A stretch of DNA of 16,716 nucleotides from positions 1 through 16,716 of the forward strand of contig CADFRV010000019.1 in the NCBI GenBank assembly GCA_902836725.1. The letters are read 5' to 3'. Source of the stretch: Muribaculaceae bacterium. Its GTDB lineage: Bacteria; Bacteroidota; Bacteroidia; Bacteroidales; Muribaculaceae. Both the position numbers and the translations under genes were made by a program. Of this stretch, positions 14,517 to 16,716 are shown piece by piece. Numbering within the stretch: position 1 is the first letter of the stretch; each line of letters begins with the position of its first letter. The notes under the pieces are model-generated. The model did no database searches. It was not told where the DNA came from and saw only the letters and a program-made list of their open reading frames with translations.

Positions 14517-16716
14517 TCAACGCAGGACCACTTTGGCGGAATGTCTCTGTCCGAGGCTGTCGGTGGCTGAAATTATATATACCCCCGCGGGATATCCGGT
14601 GCAGTCGGCTGTGGCCTCGGCGCTTCCGGGATGCTGCTCTGAAAGCATCCGCCCGTCGGGAGAGACGATGCTGAATGCGGCGATCTCAGCCGCCGGCAGG
14701 CTCATGTAGACAGTGTTGCCCCTGACGATTGCCGAGAGTGCCGTTTCGGCTACTGACGGGACGCTTTCCATGCCGGCAAGCCGGCGCGCCATCTCAAGGC
14801 CGGCGGCGGCGTCAAGCACTCCGTGTCCCCACTGGGGATTGGCGGCGTCGGTCGCGGGAGATGCGGCGGTGGCGAGCGCTATGTCCCTTATCTCTTTGCC
14901 GGTGAGGCCGGGATTGGCCTGGAGCCACAGCGCCGCCACTCCTGCGGCAAACGGGCTTGACATGGATGTGCCCTGCATCGGCCCCCAGCAGTGGGTGGTG
15001 CCGTCGTTCTCATGACTGATAGTGGCAAGCGACAGAGGATAGTCGGGATGGCGCTGGCAATAATAGCGTGACAGGGATGAGACTACCTGGGCGCCGGGAG
15101 CACATACGTCGGGCAGCACTTTCCCTGTGGCCAGTGTGCCGTATGAGCTGAAATAGCTTACTCCTCCGATTGTGAGGCGCGGGAAGTCGATCGGTGTGCC
15201 TGACAGCGATGTGAAATGGTTCTGGCTGTCCATCGAGCCTACGCACAGCGGGCCGTCGCCGGCACAGAAATCATTGACGGTGCGTGCCGGAGTGGTAGCA
15301 AGGGAGGCGGCATCCTTGTATTTTGTGAAAAAGATTGCCGGGGTAGAGTAGAATTCTATAGTCGTACCCGGATGTGTAGGTTCTGCTTCGGCGCCGAAGA
15401 GTATATGCGCCTTATACGGGTCTGTGGTCGTGGTGTCGATATAGGAGCATCTGAGCGACACATTGTAGCGGTGGTTCTCGGGGTTCAGTTCACATGCCAC
15501 ATATATGTAGCCGTCCATATATTCCGGCATTTCCGCAGACGGTATGTCTCCACCGAAGCTTTCCTGTATTTCCCTGGAACAGAGAATCCATTCGTTTACA
15601 CCCTTTTCAGGATCAAGCGGCACGGGTATGCGCTGTATCTCGCCGGTCTGCATATCTTGTGTGAGCAGGGTTACAGCGAACGGCCTGTCGTTGTCTGACC
15701 ATATGTCGACCGTGCCGTTGAGCCGGAGTGGCGAGAGATGGGGAAATTCCCGGAAATATGTGCGCACGGATGGTGCGTCGGCCGAGGTGGTCCCGGAAGC
15801 GAAACCTGACCGCGCACCGTCGTTAGCGGCTGATATGCATACAGTAGCATCTTCCGTGATACTCTCCATATACTGGTTGAAGAGTGTGGTGCCGTCGTGA
15901 GGTCCGATGTCGGAGGAGATAGAGATGTTGATGACGGCCGGTTTGTCGTGCATGCGTGCATATCCGATTATCTCTTCGCATCCGGCAAGAATTGATGCGT
16001 CGTAGAGCGGTGATGTGGTGGCCACGATCTCTGCGCCGGGAGCCACTCCCTGCATACGGTCGGCGGTATAGCTTCCGGACAGTATTCCGGCTACATGTGT
16101 GGCGTGTGTGTCATCATCGCTGTCGGTGGTCCATCCCTTTATTTCTTCAGGTGTATCAAGTATCGTGGGGAGTGGGCTGTCGAGGGTGAAGTTTACAAGT
16201 TTCCTTACGCGGGTATTGCCGTTGCCGTCAAGAAAATTGAGGTGGTTCGGGTCGAACCCGATATCCGTGAAGCCTACCACTACGCCGGTGCCGTCAAGTG
16301 CCGTGGCGGGATGCGGGTCAGAGGAAACCGCTTCGGGCAGACGGCAGAACTCGCGTGCCGATGCCATCGTAGGCTCGGTCGAACAGTAGGCTTCCAGACG
16401 GTGGATGCCTGATACGGATGCCAGTTCGGCAATTCTGTCCTGCGGTACGGATGCCAGTACGATAGTGCCTCTGCGGTGGAGTTCCGTGGCGAAAGGGGGG
16501 AGAGGAGTGCTCTCTGTCTCCACCTTCAGGATAAGCGGGATATATGTCTGTGTGTTTTCACCGGCTTTTTTGTGCAGGTGTCTCGCCGATTCTTTTTCCG
16601 GGAGGTCTAGGCGTCCTGCAGCAGACAGGAATCTTGCAGCTGGGTTCATTGACGCGCCGTTTCCGACTGCGGAGAGTGTCGCCATCGTGGCCAGTATAAT
16701 GAGAGATAATATGTGT
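14517..16716 (-). CDS. Secreted S8 (subtilisin-like) serine protease with type IX secretion-like C-terminal domain; 5' end cut by the window
   Basis: Residue numbers count from the internal ATG at 16685, giving 722 residues, but that is probably not the true start. The frame stays open to 16716 and reads HILSLIILAT directly before the methionine, a hydrophobic signal-peptide core with no start codon inside the window. A propeptide-like region covers about 45-100. The catalytic triad is Asp141 (GFTDIGFD), His194 (THATHVAG, with Ala in place of the usual Gly in HGTHVAG) and Ser574 (GTSMSSP); the oxyanion Asn is Asn288 (SAANDGA). About 285 residues separate Asn288 from Ser574, far more than in subtilisin, so a beta-rich domain is probably inserted. 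The last 70 or so residues (IVSPDGRMLSEQ ... YPAGVYIISATD ... KVVLR) resemble Por secretion (T9SS type A) tails. Probably secreted or surface-bound; substrate unknown. Confidence 0.9.
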   Translation of the reverse strand, partial: HILSLIILATMATLSAVGNGASMNPAARFLSAAGRLDLPEKESARHLHKKAGENTQTYIPLILKVETESTPLPPFATELHRRGTIVLASVPQDRIAELASVSGIHRLEAYCSTEPTMASAREFCRLPEAVSSDPHPATALDGTGVVVGFTDIGFDPNHLNFLDGNGNTRVRKLVNFTLDSPLPTILDTPEEIKGWTTDSDDDTHATHVAGILSGSYTADRMQGVAPGAEIVATTSPLYDASILAGCEEIIGYARMHDKPAVINISISSDIGPHDGTTLFNQYMESITEDATVCISAANDGARSGFASGTTSADAPSVRTYFREFPHLSPLRLNGTVDIWSDNDRPFAVTLLTQDMQTGEIQRIPVPLDPEKGVNEWILCSREIQESFGGDIPSAEMPEYMDGYIYVACELNPENHRYNVSLRCSYIDTTTTDPYKAHILFGAEAEPTHPGTTIEFYSTPAIFFTKYKDAASLATTPARTVNDFCAGDGPLCVGSMDSQNHFTSLSGTPIDFPRLTIGGVSYFSSYGTLATGKVLPDVCAPGAQVVSSLSRYYCQRHPDYPLSLATISHENDGTTHCWGPMQGTSMSSPFAAGVAALWLQANPGLTGKEIRDIALATAASPATDAANPQWGHGVLDAAAGLEMARRLAGMESVPSVAETALSAIVRGNTVYMSLPAAEIAAFSIVSPDGRMLSEQHPGSAEATADCTGYPAGVYIISATDSLGQRHSAKVVLR

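Noticed and set aside
1..16716. CRISPR arrays, insertion sequences, integrases, toxin-antitoxin or phage-defence genes
   Set aside because: None was found: all sizeable minus-strand genes have housekeeping or envelope assignments, and no regularly spaced direct repeats or transposase motifs were seen.

Overview
The window looks like a chromosomal stretch from a Bacteroidales bacterium, possibly a gut lineage such as Muribaculaceae; the family is inference. The evidence is the gene families (a DUF3332 lipoprotein, a Bacteroidetes-type AIR synthase, a subtilase with a type IX secretion-like tail, separate MacB-type ATPase and permease with a LytS-type kinase), the near absence of Shine-Dalgarno sequences, and promoters of the Bacteroidetes form TTTG-N19/20-TAnnTTTG. 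All eleven complete or nearly complete genes, plus one fragment, lie on the minus strand, so transcription runs from high to low coordinates. I saw no rRNA, tRNA, CRISPR array, insertion sequence or phage gene.

Region 1 (1-4809) is a compact tripartite efflux operon. In transcription order it holds a TolC-like outer-membrane channel, a MacA-like lipoprotein adaptor, a LolD/MacB-like ATPase, a MacB/FtsX-like permease and the first 70 codons of a LytS/YehU-like sensor kinase. The kinase overlaps the permease stop codon by 8 nt. A Bacteroidetes-type promoter lies just upstream of the TolC gene. A perfect 9-bp inverted repeat covers its -7 box and probable start point, which suggests an operator.

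Region 2 (4911-7914) holds housekeeping genes: rarA (replication-fork AAA+ ATPase), fmt (initiator tRNA formylation) and an RluA-family pseudouridine synthase, with gaps of about 30 nt. Region 3 (7955-10178) holds a phosphohexomutase with a strong own promoter, a hairpin at the start of its 5' leader and a 16-bp perfect terminator stem, followed by the only long non-coding stretch in the window.

Region 4 (10120-13475) holds a DUF3332 lipoprotein, an MltF-like lytic transglycosylase lipoprotein and purM. Terminator-like hairpins follow DUF3332 and purM. Region 5 (13543-16716) holds cdsA (CDP-diacylglycerol synthesis) and a large secreted S8 protease whose start codon lies beyond the right edge.

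Most of the window is core metabolism and envelope biology. The points most worth following are the promoter palindrome and kinase coupling of the efflux operon, the unusual subtilase, and the DUF3332/MltF neighbourhood. I found no convincing new defence or mobile system.
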